Part shown: in pieces, positions 1 through 11,590 of the stretch
Position numbering within the stretch: position 1 is the first letter of the stretch
Layout: each line of letters begins with the position of its first letter
Assembly: GCA_021234155.1 (NCBI GenBank)
Contig: JAJEKV010000015.1
Span: 8,865,046 to 8,929,045, forward strand
Length of the DNA: 64,000 bases
Reading direction: 5' to 3'
Source of the DNA: Isoetes taiwanensis
Lineage: Eukaryota > Streptophyta > Lycopodiopsida > Isoetales > Isoetaceae
Program-made: the position numbers and the translations under genes
Notes under the pieces: generated by a model
Told to the model about the DNA's origin: nothing
What the model saw: the letters and a program-made list of their open reading frames with translations, nothing else
Databases searched by the model: none

Positions 1-2690
1 GGCCGTCGCGAACATTTCTCTTCTCCAATTCGCTGCAAAAGAAGTTTTGTGCTCAGTCGAATAGATCTCAATTCTGGACATCCTTGAGATGCGAAAGAAC
101 ATGCAGGATTTGAACTTACAATACTTAAAAACTAGCAATTGCAATATCTTTGTCTATCCTAAACAAATGGATTTCACAAAGGAGCAAAACATGAAGTGTT
201 CAATTACAATACATTATCCATATCCTTTCATTGAAGACACTACATCTCCTAATCTTCCAAGTTTGAAGGGGTTTTACCACCCCTAGACAGAGCTCCAAGT
301 TTGAAGGGGTTGGTGAAAGTTGGTGGGGAGGGCCCAGAGCAACCACCATGCCATTAGTGTGATTTGTCATTTGCCATTTTGTGGCCATAGTATAGAAATT
401 GCAATTATAATATTACACATAATGCACAACTAGACTGACGTGTATGGCGAAGAGCAACAATGTGGTCCAAAGGAGCATGTTAGATATAGAAAGATGAGCT
501 AGGCCAGTAATGAAACCGAAAAACAAAAGGTCTCACTAGAGAGGCTAAGACTTTTAACCTTAGAATTAAAGTGAAATCGATTAATTTCAAGGGAAGGATA
601 TGGTAGGTGCTTAAGTTAATAAAAGAATCAGGTAGAAAGCGAAGTTATTTGAGAACGACTGAGGGATTAGGCGTACTGTGTCTCTAACTTTGACACAGAG
701 AGTAAACAAATGGGATGTGGAGAGCATTTCAGAAGGGATTACTGAGGGTAGAACATGTACCGGAAGCAGCACATGGGGAAAGGTTATTGGATGGGAAATG
801 GCTTAATATAATGGGGTGTAAGATTGTTGAAATGCAAAATGTCAAAAAAAAAAGAAAGTCATGAGATATGAAGCAAAAAATGGGGCATTCATTCTAGGCG
901 AGTAGAACTCAACAAATTATTAAACAAAATGAGGTAAGCTCTCCAATACTCTCGAATAACTTTCCAATATTTTGATTGACCAACATCCTGCATAATATAT
1001 AAGTTGTCGGGCGGTGAAACCCCGAATAAGGCTTCTGTTTGAGCATAAAAATGATGCATACTTTGTTATATTGAATCTTATTAATATCCAAGATGCTTTG
1101 GGCAATCCCGAAATCTTTGCTTCAAGCTTAAAAGAAGGCTTTCACACCTCTCGGCAAGTAGTGACCTCCTCTCAAGATCCCCAACATAGTCTCTTACCTT
1201 TCCCCATGAAGATTTGCGACTTTTGCCACCAGCTAGATGATGATAGTCATGATACTCATGTCCAATATAGAAGGGAATAAGCTTGAATGGGCTCCAAGGG
1301 AAGCTATAAGTGCAAAACATGCTTTGTAAGAAATAAAATCGAGTTGGAGAAAAGGGTTGTACTAACCCACTATGTGTATCAAACAGCTAAATGCTTGAAA
1401 GATAAACCATATCCAAAAGTTGATCATTTGTCCGGAGGCACTAGAAGTGGTCCAATGAAGGTTGGGAACCCAAGCACCATCAACTCGCCCAATGTGCATA
1501 CCTAATTGCAATCATACTCATAGATGTTGTGTAAGAATGATGTTTGTAATGGATGTTTTCATATGCCCATCGGGTATGCTGTTGTCGCTGATAGTCCTGA
1601 GGCAGCTAATATTGCAAAACAAAAGATCACTTTAATCCATTGTAACCTTTAAGGAATAAGGCCTTCGGTTTTCTATATTCACTAATTTAGGGGGTATATC
1701 AGCTCTGACATAGAATCCTCTTTAAAATTTGCACTCTCCTCTATCATGTCATTATGTGTCTTGGAGTCTTGCAATGTGGCATGAAGTCCCGTTGATGGGC
1801 ATATCGCCGCTTTTTTTTCTGGCGTCTTTACGTCTAATGCATTCTTTGCATGATCTAGAAAACTCGCACAACTGTCATACACTTCTCAAATCCGGCCTAT
1901 TTATTGCATTAGCCCAATCCAACAACCTATTACTCATTTTTCTTGGTCCCAAATCTGGGTAATGATCGGATAGGCGACAAGCTCCTCAAGCTTGGGTGAG
2001 AAGAGGAAGTAATCCAAGCTTTCGAAAGTGTATTACAAATGGATTAAGCCAAGTACTCGCCTTCGCATGGCAAGAATAATGCAAATATGATGGCGGACTT
2101 ACAACGTTTATAATAGTGGCATGGTAATGCATCAAACATAGGGGTTTTGCTACTAAACAAATATTTGCTCAAAGATTTTTACGACCAAAATGTACCCGGT
2201 TTTCCTCACCATCTCGTTGCATATGTGTTCTTGCTCAGTAGTGAACTAAGAAATTTTAAGCTCAGGGCCGCTGCATCTCCAAAACCCAACATGCCCGGGT
2301 TCTCATAGCTTTGCACAAATCGTCATAGCTCTCTGCATCAAGGTATTTTGATCAAATGCAGACTCACCGACCTCTTATCTCTGAGCTCTTCTTAGAAGTC
2401 ATTGAGCCCTTCTGGGAAGTCATTGCTTTGCCGGACATTAGCCGCCATAGCCAATGCTCGGAACAGGGCGCAGAACAGGGCCATCAATTTTTCATCTTTT
2501 TTTCTTAAAGCCCCTATTTTTTCCCCCCCGGAAATACGTGGCGGGAATCAACCAAATATGCCAAAGGCATCTTACCCATAAGAATTATATATGTTAAGAT
2601 AACACTGATAGTAAAGATAAATGTACAGTTTCGTGAACCTATTATAAAGGTAGCAAAGCAAACCCTCTATTTAATTTCGAACCGTAGCTC
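1..2690. other. No gene recognised; unassigned AT-rich DNA
   Basis: Only short open frames occur on both strands, and none carries a domain I recognise or a convincing promoter and splice-site context. Two consecutive plus-strand frames at about 1014-1280 and 1287-1505 are the longest, but their translations resemble nothing I know. I treat this stretch as old intergenic or repeat-derived sequence. Confidence 0.5.
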
Positions 2691-2822
2691 AAAAAAAAGT
2701 TGAAAGACATGGTTTATTTGTTTTGCCAATTAATGTGCATGCAATATCCTTTAAATCCTTTGTTCTGTCACGTACAACAACACTTTAAGTCTGACGTCAG
2801 AGAAAGTTCAAGGAACTCAATG

Positions 2823-3480
2823 TCTATTATGTCACCAGAATCAGATTACTTCAGACTCGTATTATTCGGCACTACCTACTCTGGTTTTGCATTTGCTCAT
2901 CGCAGCGACCCCTCTGATGTCCAAATCGTTGAAGATTGGCCTGTTTGGGATGATGCCGGAGGAAAACTGTATTGTAAGACTCAAACAAGCCTGTTTTACG
3001 TCCCCACCGGAGGAAGAGGTTCATTTGAGCTAAAAGCTTGGGGATGGCCTGCACTTTTAGCTTACATGGAGTCCCTTCAAGGCAGTTACTATTCGGGCAA
3101 TGTGGAGCAGGATGATTTTGTACAAGCAATCACCGTAGTGGGTCAAAACAGAGGGGTTTTTGCAACCAAATTCAAGTTGTTGCTGGCTTCTGATTCTGAA
3201 GAACATGAGCTCCCAGCTGGGCTCTCAGCCCAGAGGCTTGTTTCCGACTATTTAAGATGCATGTCTGAATTTATAATGGATAATCTGAAGGGGAGGTATG
3301 GAGAGAGGCATTTTAAGAACGGATCCCCATTAGCATCACACTCGTGTTTGATACCTGCGCCATGTAGGCAATTACAGGCAGAGCAAATGCAGACCATTTC
3401 CATTTTCAATCGCATGACTTACCTTTTTTATTCCGGTGACAGAGCAGCAAACGCCCAAGAAGATTTGAGATAGCCGGTTT
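2823..3480 (+). pseudogene. HSPA12-like (Hsp70 family 12) ATPase, N-terminal fragment
   Basis: The frame open from 2700 to 3473 encodes a stretch resembling the start of HSPA12-type Hsp70 relatives, a divergent branch of the actin-like ATPase fold. Seen directly: FGTTYSGFAFAHRSDP (the phosphate-1 loop, from about 2866), then a WP...KTQTSLFYVP segment, and later LPAGLSAQRLVSDYL, which corresponds to the helical region before the nucleotide-binding subdomain II. Similarity seems to start near 2823, so the upstream methionines may not be the real start. Two oddities suggest decay or a missing exon. The acidic residue that normally precedes FGTTYSG (as in IDFGTT) is not present. After about residue 205 the similarity fades, and the frame ends at TAG (3471-3473), where an adjacent frame reads AGLD. 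Only about a third of a normal 600-700 residue protein is present. It could be an N-terminal exon of a split gene, but I saw no downstream exons. Family call fairly sure; functionality doubtful. Confidence 0.65.
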
Positions 3481-3728
3481 GGATAAGTAGGAGAACTGGA
3501 AGTAGGTTTGAATATGCCCTAAACGACAAACTCCAGGGCAACTTCAGTTTTTCAGATGCAGTGATGGTGCATCTGAAAACTCTACCGGATGCAGTGCCAT
3601 GTCACCCAATTTGAGTTCCGGTGGAAGCAATGGGAACAGCAAATCGTGGAGCCAGGAGTGCCATATGGCAGAGTATTTCCGGTAGATGACCCTAATGGAG
3701 ATGGACCCTAAGAAGCGGGATGTATGGC
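3481..3728. other. Spacer; no gene seen
   Basis: Short stretch between the HSPA12-like fragment and a GC-rich inverted repeat. No coding or RNA feature seen. Confidence 0.4.
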
Positions 3729-3893
3729 GGCATGGCCACCGGGACCACATTCCGGTGTGGACCGGTGGGGCCCAGGACCGGGAGCCGGGAGCCGGGACCG
3801 GCCACACCGAATGTAACCGACCGGGGCCCCGCGACCGGGCGGAGCAGGGAGGGTCACCGGCCACACCGGAATGTGGGACCGGTGGCCATGCCG
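3729..3893. repeat. GC-rich inverted repeat (fold-back element)
   Basis: Arms of about 40 bases at 3729-3770 and 3852-3893 are near-perfect reverse complements (core CCACATTCCGGTGTGG). The ~80 base centre is rich in CCGGGA/ACCGG words. The block is far more GC-rich than its surroundings. The long open frames over it on both strands come from this composition and are not credible genes. It may be a small fold-back transposon; I found no clear target-site duplication. Confidence 0.6.
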
Positions 3894-6870
3894 GCACAAC
3901 ATGGAAATAGGGAGCTTTTTTGTTTCTACGGTTTTTTTTTTTTCCTTCCAGGCGGCGATGGCGTGATGGCCGCCAGAGCCGTGTTTCTTTGACTTCTTTT
4001 TCCTTTAGGCGATCGCGGAGGTGCGGCGATGGTGGCAATGGCGCTGCTTTTTGTGTTTAATCATTGTTCTCGCTTTACGGTAGCCGTTTCCGCTTCTCGG
4101 GCGATGCGATAAAGCTTTCTGCCGATAAGCTTCTTTAATTTGTGTTTTCTTTAACATTCTTTTCAAAACGTGTTTTCTTTTAACGTTCTTGCTTCTAATC
4201 TCGAATGCATTGCTGCAAGAAAAGAGGCGAAAGCATAGGTATATGGAGCGGAAGAAATACGACTTTCCGGGCCGATCTTGTGAAGAAATCTTTTTAGTGT
4301 GATCTAGAATGGCGCCAGATTTCCCGATTATTTCCATTTGGTGAGACCAATCCTCCTTAAAATCTAACTTTTTCTTCTTTTTCTTGCATTTCGGCCTTCT
4401 GGCGATAAATGTTTCAAAACAAGATGAATTTCTTTCTTTTCCTTCTTACTCGCTTTTTAGAGCTTGAAACCAAAACCCTCTTGGAATCATTTTTACTTGC
4501 GGATTCCTCTCTGCTGAGATAACGGATCCAGTCAATTTTTGAAAACTGGTTTGTGGGTTCAAATCCCACGATTAGCCGCAATATCTCGTAATCTATTATA
4601 ACCGGGAGTAAGGTGTAAGTTTTTAATAGGTGCGGAATCGTCTTCCCCCTTTCCATTCCGTGATGTACTGATAGGACACGTGGCGGCAAATAAATCATCT
4701 TCCGACGAAAAAAGCGACCCTATTTCCATGTTGTCTTTGTGGTGCATAAGCGTTGCCCCGCAATTTGGGATGACAACTTCTGCGGTGATGCAAGTTTGCG
4801 TGAAATGGCGAATGGTGAAGAAGGGTTAAACCCCCCTTTAGAGGCCATTCTGACAAAATAAATGAAGCCCGTGAGGGGTGAGCCCATTTATTTTTTAAGC
4901 CGTAATGGGCGAAGGGGTTTGACCCCTTTAACCCGGCAGTCCCCGAGACTGCTTTTAGCGACAAAGAAAATCTGCATCAGCGATGGATGCCTTTTCCAAT
5001 GCTATCCAGGAGTCTCATTTGGATCGTTTAAGATTTAAATAGCGATTTAAAAGCGGGATTCAAATGATTTAAGATTTAGCGGCCCGATTCAAACACGATT
5101 TAAGCTCACGATTTAAAAGCCTTCAAGATTGCAAGGCTAGAGCTCCAAGACCTCCAAGGCAACCGGCGAGCTCGAACTCGATTTAAGCAAAGCCTTCAAG
5201 ACGGGACCACAAAGCTTTGTCTTATTTGAGATATTTGAGAGTCAGAGATGCTTCTTGGGCCGGTTTATCAAGATAAGCAAGCAAGCGGATGGTTTATCAA
5301 GATAAACAGTGAATATGGTATTCTACGGCTAATAATTAATCTTTAATCTAATGGGCTAAGATCTAAAGTAGTCGAGGCTAGGTTAAAAGGGAAATCTTGC
5401 CATGAATCGGTGCATTTCGCTCGCATGATTTGCAAATAGTTTTAGAGCCCGGCGGCATCTATGTCTTGCCAAAAAAAATGCCCCGGCTTTCTCTGCCCGA
5501 GGTTGGAAAGCGAATTCATGGTTGTGGGATATAGGAGGCGGAACCATCGATCCAGTTATTACAGAAAAACCTCCCGTAATCTTTTAAAGTGCACGGGCGA
5601 CAAGCAAATGCGGTGAAATGAAATGAGGGCACATTTGTGGATGCTAATTTTTTCCATGGATTTGGAACATAGCGTTAGCCCCTCCATAGCTAACTTGGCA
5701 TAACTATCACTATCTTTATAACCAAACTAATCGAGGGTTAGTTTAAGCCCAAATTCTGGGTTGGCATTTTGAAAAAAAAAAAACCCACATGCTTGGTTTT
5801 CCCTCCGAATCAATGGTGCGGTTGTTTTGGCAGCGGAGGGGGATCTTTTGCCGAATAGTCTCACGAATGCAATCGAACTCTGTTGGATCTTTTTACTAAC
5901 TTATCTGCTATTCTTGCGTGATTCCGGGCTCCGGTGGCGAAAGGCGGTCGGCACCATCTCGAAGGTCTCGAGGGTAAGGGGGTTTTCTTCTATAGCGAAA
6001 TAAGCTTGTTTCTTGGCCCGTTACGTCTTGCATTTCTGTTTTATGGCATTTATTGTTCTGTTGCATTCTTGTATAGCTTGAATGCGAGGAAACCCGATGC
6101 CACGGCCATGGCTTTTTCTTAATTTCACGGTTGGAGTCGAAAAGCAGTGGGAGATTTGTCTAGAGAGCTCAAATCTGTTTGCATTTGCTTGCACTGGATG
6201 GTCGGAATGTGCAAGAATGGAGCAGGCAAAAGGCAAGAATGGAGCAGGCAGGAGCAGGTAATTTTTTCCCAAGCCAGGGATGCTGCACTTGGAGCAGCAA
6301 TAAACAGAAGAAAAAAAGCGGTCTGAGCGAGAAAGGCTTTTTGGCCAATTTGTCTCCTCGCTTTTTATAATGGCTTCTAAAGTCATATCTGAACAGGGCA
6401 TGGCTATTCTGGTATTTTGTGGTGCAGACTTGAACAAGATTTAGCCTGTTACACAAGCAGGGCAGATTGCTTGTTATTTTTTCGTCTTGTAGAGTGTGTT
6501 TTTGGGAAGTGGAGCTTGATGTTGAGGGACAGGGTTTTTGCTTGTTGGTGCAACCTTTCTTCTTAGGTGGGTAGACAAGAGATCACAAATTCCAACAAAA
6601 ATTAAGCAAATTGTTTACTTAATCACCAAAAAATACTAGTTTTGAGATACCTTATATTTATAAATGGGCTCATTACAATATACATTACAATGGGTGAAGA
6701 GACCATAGTGGTCGTATTATCACAATGATTACACCCTCTTCACACATGAACCACCTAGTGCAAACGACGCGTGCAAACTGCAAAAGACAAAATCAAGTTA
6801 GTCAAGTGATGCTACAGGCCAAAAAAATAAAATAAAACATAGTTCTTAGGGCCATTTTTGGAAAATACAG
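3894..6870. other. Unassigned repetitive-looking DNA, including GATTTAA-rich part
   Basis: No recognisable protein. From about 5026 to 5190 the words GATTTAA/TTTAAG recur at short intervals, suggesting a decayed simple or tandem repeat. A segment at 4552-4573 reads GTGGGTTCAAATCCCAC, matching a tRNA T-arm (pol III B box), but no matching acceptor stem or A box is visible upstream. The rest shows only short spurious frames. Confidence 0.4.
4554..4570 (+). other. Isolated tRNA T-arm-like (B box) sequence
   Basis: A perfect 5 bp stem with loop TTCAAAT (GTGGG-TTCAAAT-CCCAC) looks like the T-arm of a tRNA. The seven bases after it (gattagc) have no partner at the expected distance upstream, and no D-arm or A box is evident. 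It could be a decayed tRNA or the head of a tRNA-derived SINE, or chance. Confidence 0.25.
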
Positions 6871-6877
6871 GCCTGAG

Positions 6878-7250
6878 AGCCTTTCTCGACTCATGAAATC
6901 GAAAAGTCCAAAGCGGCTCAAAACGCAGTTTAGGGGTCGAAGGCCTTTCTCGACTTCGCTGACTTCGAAAAAAGCTGAAAAACGCAGGTTTAGAGGGTGA
7001 AGGCCTTTCTCACTTCATGAGTCGAAAAAGCGGCTCGCGCAAAAACGCAGTTTTTAGGGTCAGAAGGCCTTTCTCGACTTCATGAGTCGAAAGGCGACAA
7101 AGCAAAAAACGTTTAAGGGGTGGAAGGCCTTTCGACTCGAAGTCGAGAAAAAGCGGCTCAAAAGCAGCATTTTAGGGGTCGAAGGCCTTTCTCGACTCAT
7201 GAGTCGAAAGGCGTCAAAAAAACGCAAATGAAATGGTCGAAAGGCAAAAT
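6878..7250. repeat. Tandem satellite, ~61 bp unit, six copies
   Basis: The word GGCCTTTCTCGAC or a close variant recurs at about 6879, 6942, 7002, 7066, 7126 and 7184, giving a period near 61 bases. Each unit holds a palindromic core around CTCGACTCATGAGTCGA followed by AAAAGCGGCTCAAAAACGCAG. Copies differ by small indels. Open frames here are by-products of the repeat. Confidence 0.85.
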
Positions 7251-7384
7251 GACTCGAGTAAAAAAAAGGCAATTTCAAGGGCCGAGATTGTTTTTAAGGA
7301 CATCATTTTATCTATCTATCCATCTAATTTTCCACCATAGTTTATTATTCTATCACACCATAGTTTATTGTTTTTTCTCCACGG

Positions 7385-7690
7385 CACATTAGTATTTAGC
7401 ACATTAATTATTTAACAATTGTTTTTATACTAACACACATTAGTATTAGCACACATTAGCATTTTATACTAGCACACCTTAATTAGCACACATTAGTACT
7501 TTACACTACCACAATTAGCACACAATTAGCACACAATTAGTACTTTATACTACCACAATTAGTATTAGCACACATTAGCATTTTTATACATTAGTACACA
7601 TTAGTATTAGCACACATTAGTATTAGCACACATTAGCATTTTATACTAGCACACATCAGTATTAGCACACACTATACTATACTATGTATT
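7385..7690. repeat. AT-rich minisatellite (ACACATTAGTATTAGC units)
   Basis: About 300 bases built from variants of CACATTAGTATTAGCACA and CACAATTAGTACTTTATAC, with a variable unit of roughly 14-20 bases. No coding capacity. Ends in a short ACTAT repeat. Confidence 0.8.
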
Positions 7691-9470
7691 TTTTAATAAA
7701 CACAATATTTTATGTATTTTCTATGAAAAATTACCCTCCCCATAAATTTCCTATGTATTTTCTATGATAAATAGACCCTCCCCATGTATTCATCTAATGG
7801 ACATCATATGCACCTATAATGCACATTATAACAACTGAAAAATAATTTACCCTACTTACCCTTACAACTAATAATAACGCATTATACAAATATTATGACA
7901 ACTTCAAAACTCACTCTACGTGACTTATTTTCAAGACTTATTTAATTGTTTCTTATACCCCGCCCTTTTTTCCCCTCAATATTTGAATTTTGAAATTTGG
8001 TACACACCTTTGTGCCGCGCTGGTCGTGTTGTACCACTTGGAAAGGAGAAACCACTCTACGGTTTTCGGCGGATCTGCAACCACCTAATCCGTCGAAAAT
8101 GAATGATGAGCTTCTTAATGGCTATGGCGAGACAAATTTAGACGGTATGGCCCTCATTCCTTCTCGCTAGCCATGTGCATCGCCTCATTTCAAACTTATT
8201 CTTGTTTGAGAACCAATCTAGAAAAGCTTTGCATGCTATGAATCATATCGCGGATACAATATCGCATACGGTCGATTGATTCCAAAGCGAAGGGAGCGTA
8301 AACGGAGAGACCCTATTAGATCCAAATGACACAGAAATCCGGCCGCTAATACCAATAAATCATAAGCCATAGCCATTTCTTGAAGATAAGCGCTTTTGGA
8401 GATAAGTGCTTTCGATATAGGCGCTTCAACATAGCCGTTTCTTGAAGATAAAAAGCGGAGATAAAGCGCTGATATCCCGGTGCTTCAAAGCGGCTCAAGC
8501 TCGGGCATCAAGCTCATTCGGGCATCAAGCTCTGCGGCATAGATCGAGCAGGAAGAGGCATGACAAATCGGAAGAAGAAGAAGCATGAAACGGATCTATA
8601 CATTGGATTAGAAGGACCCGGAAAAAGCCCGATGGAATCGGTGGGGCTGGGATGCGAGAGACGAAGGATCACGAAAGAAGGGTGGGAAGCGAGATGGGTT
8701 CGCTCCCTCCTAAGAAGCGCCCAGGTAAGATCCGTCAAAAATCTGCTGTTCAAAAAAAATGTATGTGTTGTTCAAAAAGGAAGAGGCGGTAGAAACGGCC
8801 CGTCCCGAAAGCCACAAAGCCGGAGAGATGATGGATTTTGTCCGGGTAACAATATTGGTGGCCCAAACCGCACGTTTGTGTACCCAACAAAGCCTGCCCG
8901 ATTAGCTTGTAGAATGAATTCAAATCGCATACAGTCCGGTCGTTTAGATCTATGGACCAAATTGTCTTCTAATATAAAGCATCTCCGATTTAGAGCTTTG
9001 AGTATTTCACACGAAACGGATGCTTCCACATCCTTTTACCTAAAGCGTCTTTCGCTCTATTTTTCTTCTGTTTGAGTTTTCAACGCATGAGTTTTCTCGC
9101 TTTTTAGAGAGCAAAGAATCTGGCAAACACCCGAACCGCATTTCTTGATCGAATCAAGGAGCCGGGCGGATGATTCATGCATGGTTAAAGTAGTATGAGA
9201 TTTTGTGAAGGTTTTGTGCACGGAATCATGCCATCGAGGCTTCCGGTGGGCGCCTCCCGCCCCAGCCTCGCCATAGCGGGAAAAATGCCACGACTCACCA
9301 TGCTTTTTCTCACGAGCACCTGGCATCTCTGTGCTGTCAGAAATGATGGATTGGGAGAAAACGACACTCCAAAAGTTCGTTCCTTTATTTGGTTCGTTCC
9401 TAGTTTGGGGAGCACATAGAGGGCCCATTCTCCAGCCTCATGAGGCTTGAAAAAACTTCTCATCATTTGT
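7691..9470. other. No gene recognised
   Basis: The longest frame (8560-9075, plus, 171 codons) starts with a lysine-rich run and has no motif I know; the opposite strand is also partly open, which suggests composition rather than selection. Around 8380-8520 the words GAAGATAAGCGCTT and GGGCATCAAGCTC are locally repeated. Confidence 0.4.
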
Positions 9471-9476
9471 TAAATT

Positions 9477-9552
9477 GTTTAATAATATAATTAATTAACC
9501 CCGCTAATTATTTATTGTTTAATTAATTAGCTAATTAATTATATTATTTAAG
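9477..9552. repeat. AT-rich inverted repeat / cruciform-prone site
   Basis: The arms 9477-9498 (GTTTAATAATATAATTAATT...) and 9531-9552 are reverse complements with about one mismatch, separated by ~30 AT-rich bases. It sits just before a long pyrimidine tract. Confidence 0.65.
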
Positions 9553-9602
9553 CTATCTAATTAATTTTTTATTTTTTCAATGGTTGTTCGGGCCATATGG
9601 AA

Positions 9603-9794
9603 CCCCCCTCCTTTGCCCCATTGCTCCCCCCCCCCTCCCTCCTCTTCCCCATGCCCCCCCTCCCCCCTCCTCTTCCCCTTCCTCCCCCTCCCCCTTTGCC
9701 CTTTTGCCCTTCTCGTGCTCCTTTTGCCTTTTCCTCCCTCTCCCTGTCTCCCTTCCTTCCTACTCTTCTTTCTCCATCACCCCCTTCATTTTCT
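9603..9794. repeat. Polypyrimidine (C/T) tract
   Basis: About 190 bases of almost uninterrupted C and T on the plus strand. Such mirror-rich homopyrimidine tracts can form triplex DNA. The proline/serine-rich (plus) and glycine/arginine-rich (minus) open frames across it are low-complexity artefacts. Confidence 0.8.
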
Positions 9795-11355
9795 CGTTGT
9801 GGGTGTGTAAATGTTATTCTTATTTTATCAAGGAGAGTCCCAAAATTCGAGATTTGTCCCACTTTAATTAAATCTGACTTAAAGTTTATTAATTGTTTAA
9901 GAAAAAGATATCATAGATTTGCTAGCCTCCATCGTTCAATCCCGAATGATGAAGGCAGTTCAAAGATGCATGAAGCAGAAACAAGCAATGTGGTCCCTTC
10001 AAAAATATCTAATATCCGCACAGGTCGGGACAAGAGGACATATTGACAAAACAAAAAAAAAAACAAGCATCGACAAGCATAGAAATATTTTTGGTTCTAT
10101 TATTTTCAGAAGTCCAAAATCTTTTGCTAGCCCCATTCAAAGGTGAACATTTACGCACGAGATAGAGAAAGTGGTTGCATGTCTAGTTCATTCACTCTGT
10201 TTTCGTAAATTGAAACTACAAAAACAAATATATACACACATTTATATCCAAAATATGGGGCACAAAGGAATCTATTTTGCACGAACTATGGAGTACAAGA
10301 AATCCAAGCAAAGTCTTATCTTACTTTGCATTACATGTTTTACCGCCATCAATTCAAACTTGCAAATCCGGGATTGAGGAGCTATTTTCAGTTCACCCAG
10401 AGCATGTTAAACAAATAAAAAGTTTGTGCGCCTCCAAATAATCTAATGGATCCTACCGGGCCAGTGACTAAATCAGAACACGATAAATAGTCAAAATTAT
10501 TTTATGCATAAAACTATACATAAAAAATCCAAGAGGATTTTTGCAAAGTCCGAACTTACCTTTCTCGGCCTTACCTTTGCATTCGACATTTACCGCGGAG
10601 TGAGCACCACGGCTTGAAGAGATCGCTTTGGGATCTCGGATCTTTATGTTTTGCATGACAAACAAACGCCTCAAAGATTAGAATTTTTTTTGCGCAAGTC
10701 CCATCCGAAAATAGCTTTTAAAGAACGAAATGAAAAAAAGATCGAGATTTATACCGAAGCAAGGAAGGTATGGAGCGAATGGGTGAATGATGCCAAAAAC
10801 ACGAGTGGAGGCGCCAAAATGGCCCTATCTTTAGTGGTGCGGATGGAAGAGAGGGAACCAATAGGCCTCAAGATGGTTTAGCGATAAAGAGCTTTTGGAA
10901 GAAAAATGCGAGAAAGAGATGTAACAAGGGCAGCAATTGGTGTAAATCGGGGAAGAACGAGGCGCCATTCCTTCAAGCTTGCAAATCCGAGATTGACGAG
11001 CCCTTTTCGGATCACATTTAGAGCAGAGCAAAATTTTGCCACCGACTCCATCAGAGGGTTTAATCTAACGGACAATCCGCATGCAGTAACTTAGGGCTTA
11101 TCTTCCACATACGGCCCAGATGTTGCCACTCATATCTAATTATCTAGTGGATATGAATTTCCTTGACCATTATGGCCTTCTCCCAATGGTTTTATTAGGT
11201 TTTGAACATTGTTTTGCACACTTGGTATGGGCTTTACTGTTGTTTTGGTGATACCCTCGCGGTACCTTCCTTTCGGCAAAATCACCAAGCCTCCCCAAAT
11301 GGGAGTCGTTCTGAAGACCCCGTTTTGAGATAATGTCAGGTACTGTCCAATAGAC
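9795..11355. other. Unassigned DNA with a diverged internal duplication
   Basis: The sequences around 10355-10410 and 10972-11030 are similar (shared AAACTTGCAAATCCGGGATTG / AAGCTTGCAAATCCGAGATTG and what follows), pointing to an old repeat present twice in direct orientation. The plus-strand frame 10651-10881 between them is charged and soluble-looking but unrecognised. Confidence 0.4.
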
Positions 11356-11359
11356 CTTC

Positions 11360-11590
11360 CGATAGAATCACAACTGTCACATGCCGTCGGAAAGAATTAC
11401 ACCATGTTTTATTTCGCCCCACGGAATCACCCGGAATAACCCGCCAAGCAGAATCACCATCCAGAATATCCTGCCCGATGGAATCACCATCCGAATATCC
11501 CCCCAGATGGAATCACCATCCGATGGAATCACCATCCGGAATATGCTGCCTGGTAGAATATCTTAATACCAAGTAGAATCACAATCCGTA
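11360..11590. repeat. Degenerate GGAATCACCATCC minisatellite
   Basis: The word GGAATCACC(ATCCG) recurs at least six times between 11420 and 11590, alternating with GAATATCC(TG)CC(CGA). Unit length is about 15-30 bases. A related set of GGTATCACC/GGAATCACC words is found at 52.1-52.5 kb. Confidence 0.7.

Noticed and set aside
3544-4038. 164-codon minus-strand open frame
   Set aside because: It covers the GC-rich inverted repeat, and plus-strand frames are open over the same bases; proline/arginine content follows composition. No domain.
4554-4570. Possible tRNA gene
   Set aside because: Only the T-arm is convincing; acceptor, D and anticodon arms are not formed. Listed as a low-confidence B-box-like site instead.
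6878-7250. CRISPR-like array
   Set aside because: Units are tandem without unique spacers, in plant-type DNA with LTR elements and introns; a satellite explains it.
8560-9075. 171-codon plus-strand frame
   Set aside because: No motif, no promoter or splice context, and the opposite strand is also partly open. Kept only as unassigned DNA.
9580-10046. Overlapping proline-rich plus-strand and glycine-rich minus-strand frames
   Set aside because: Produced by the C/T tract; low complexity only.
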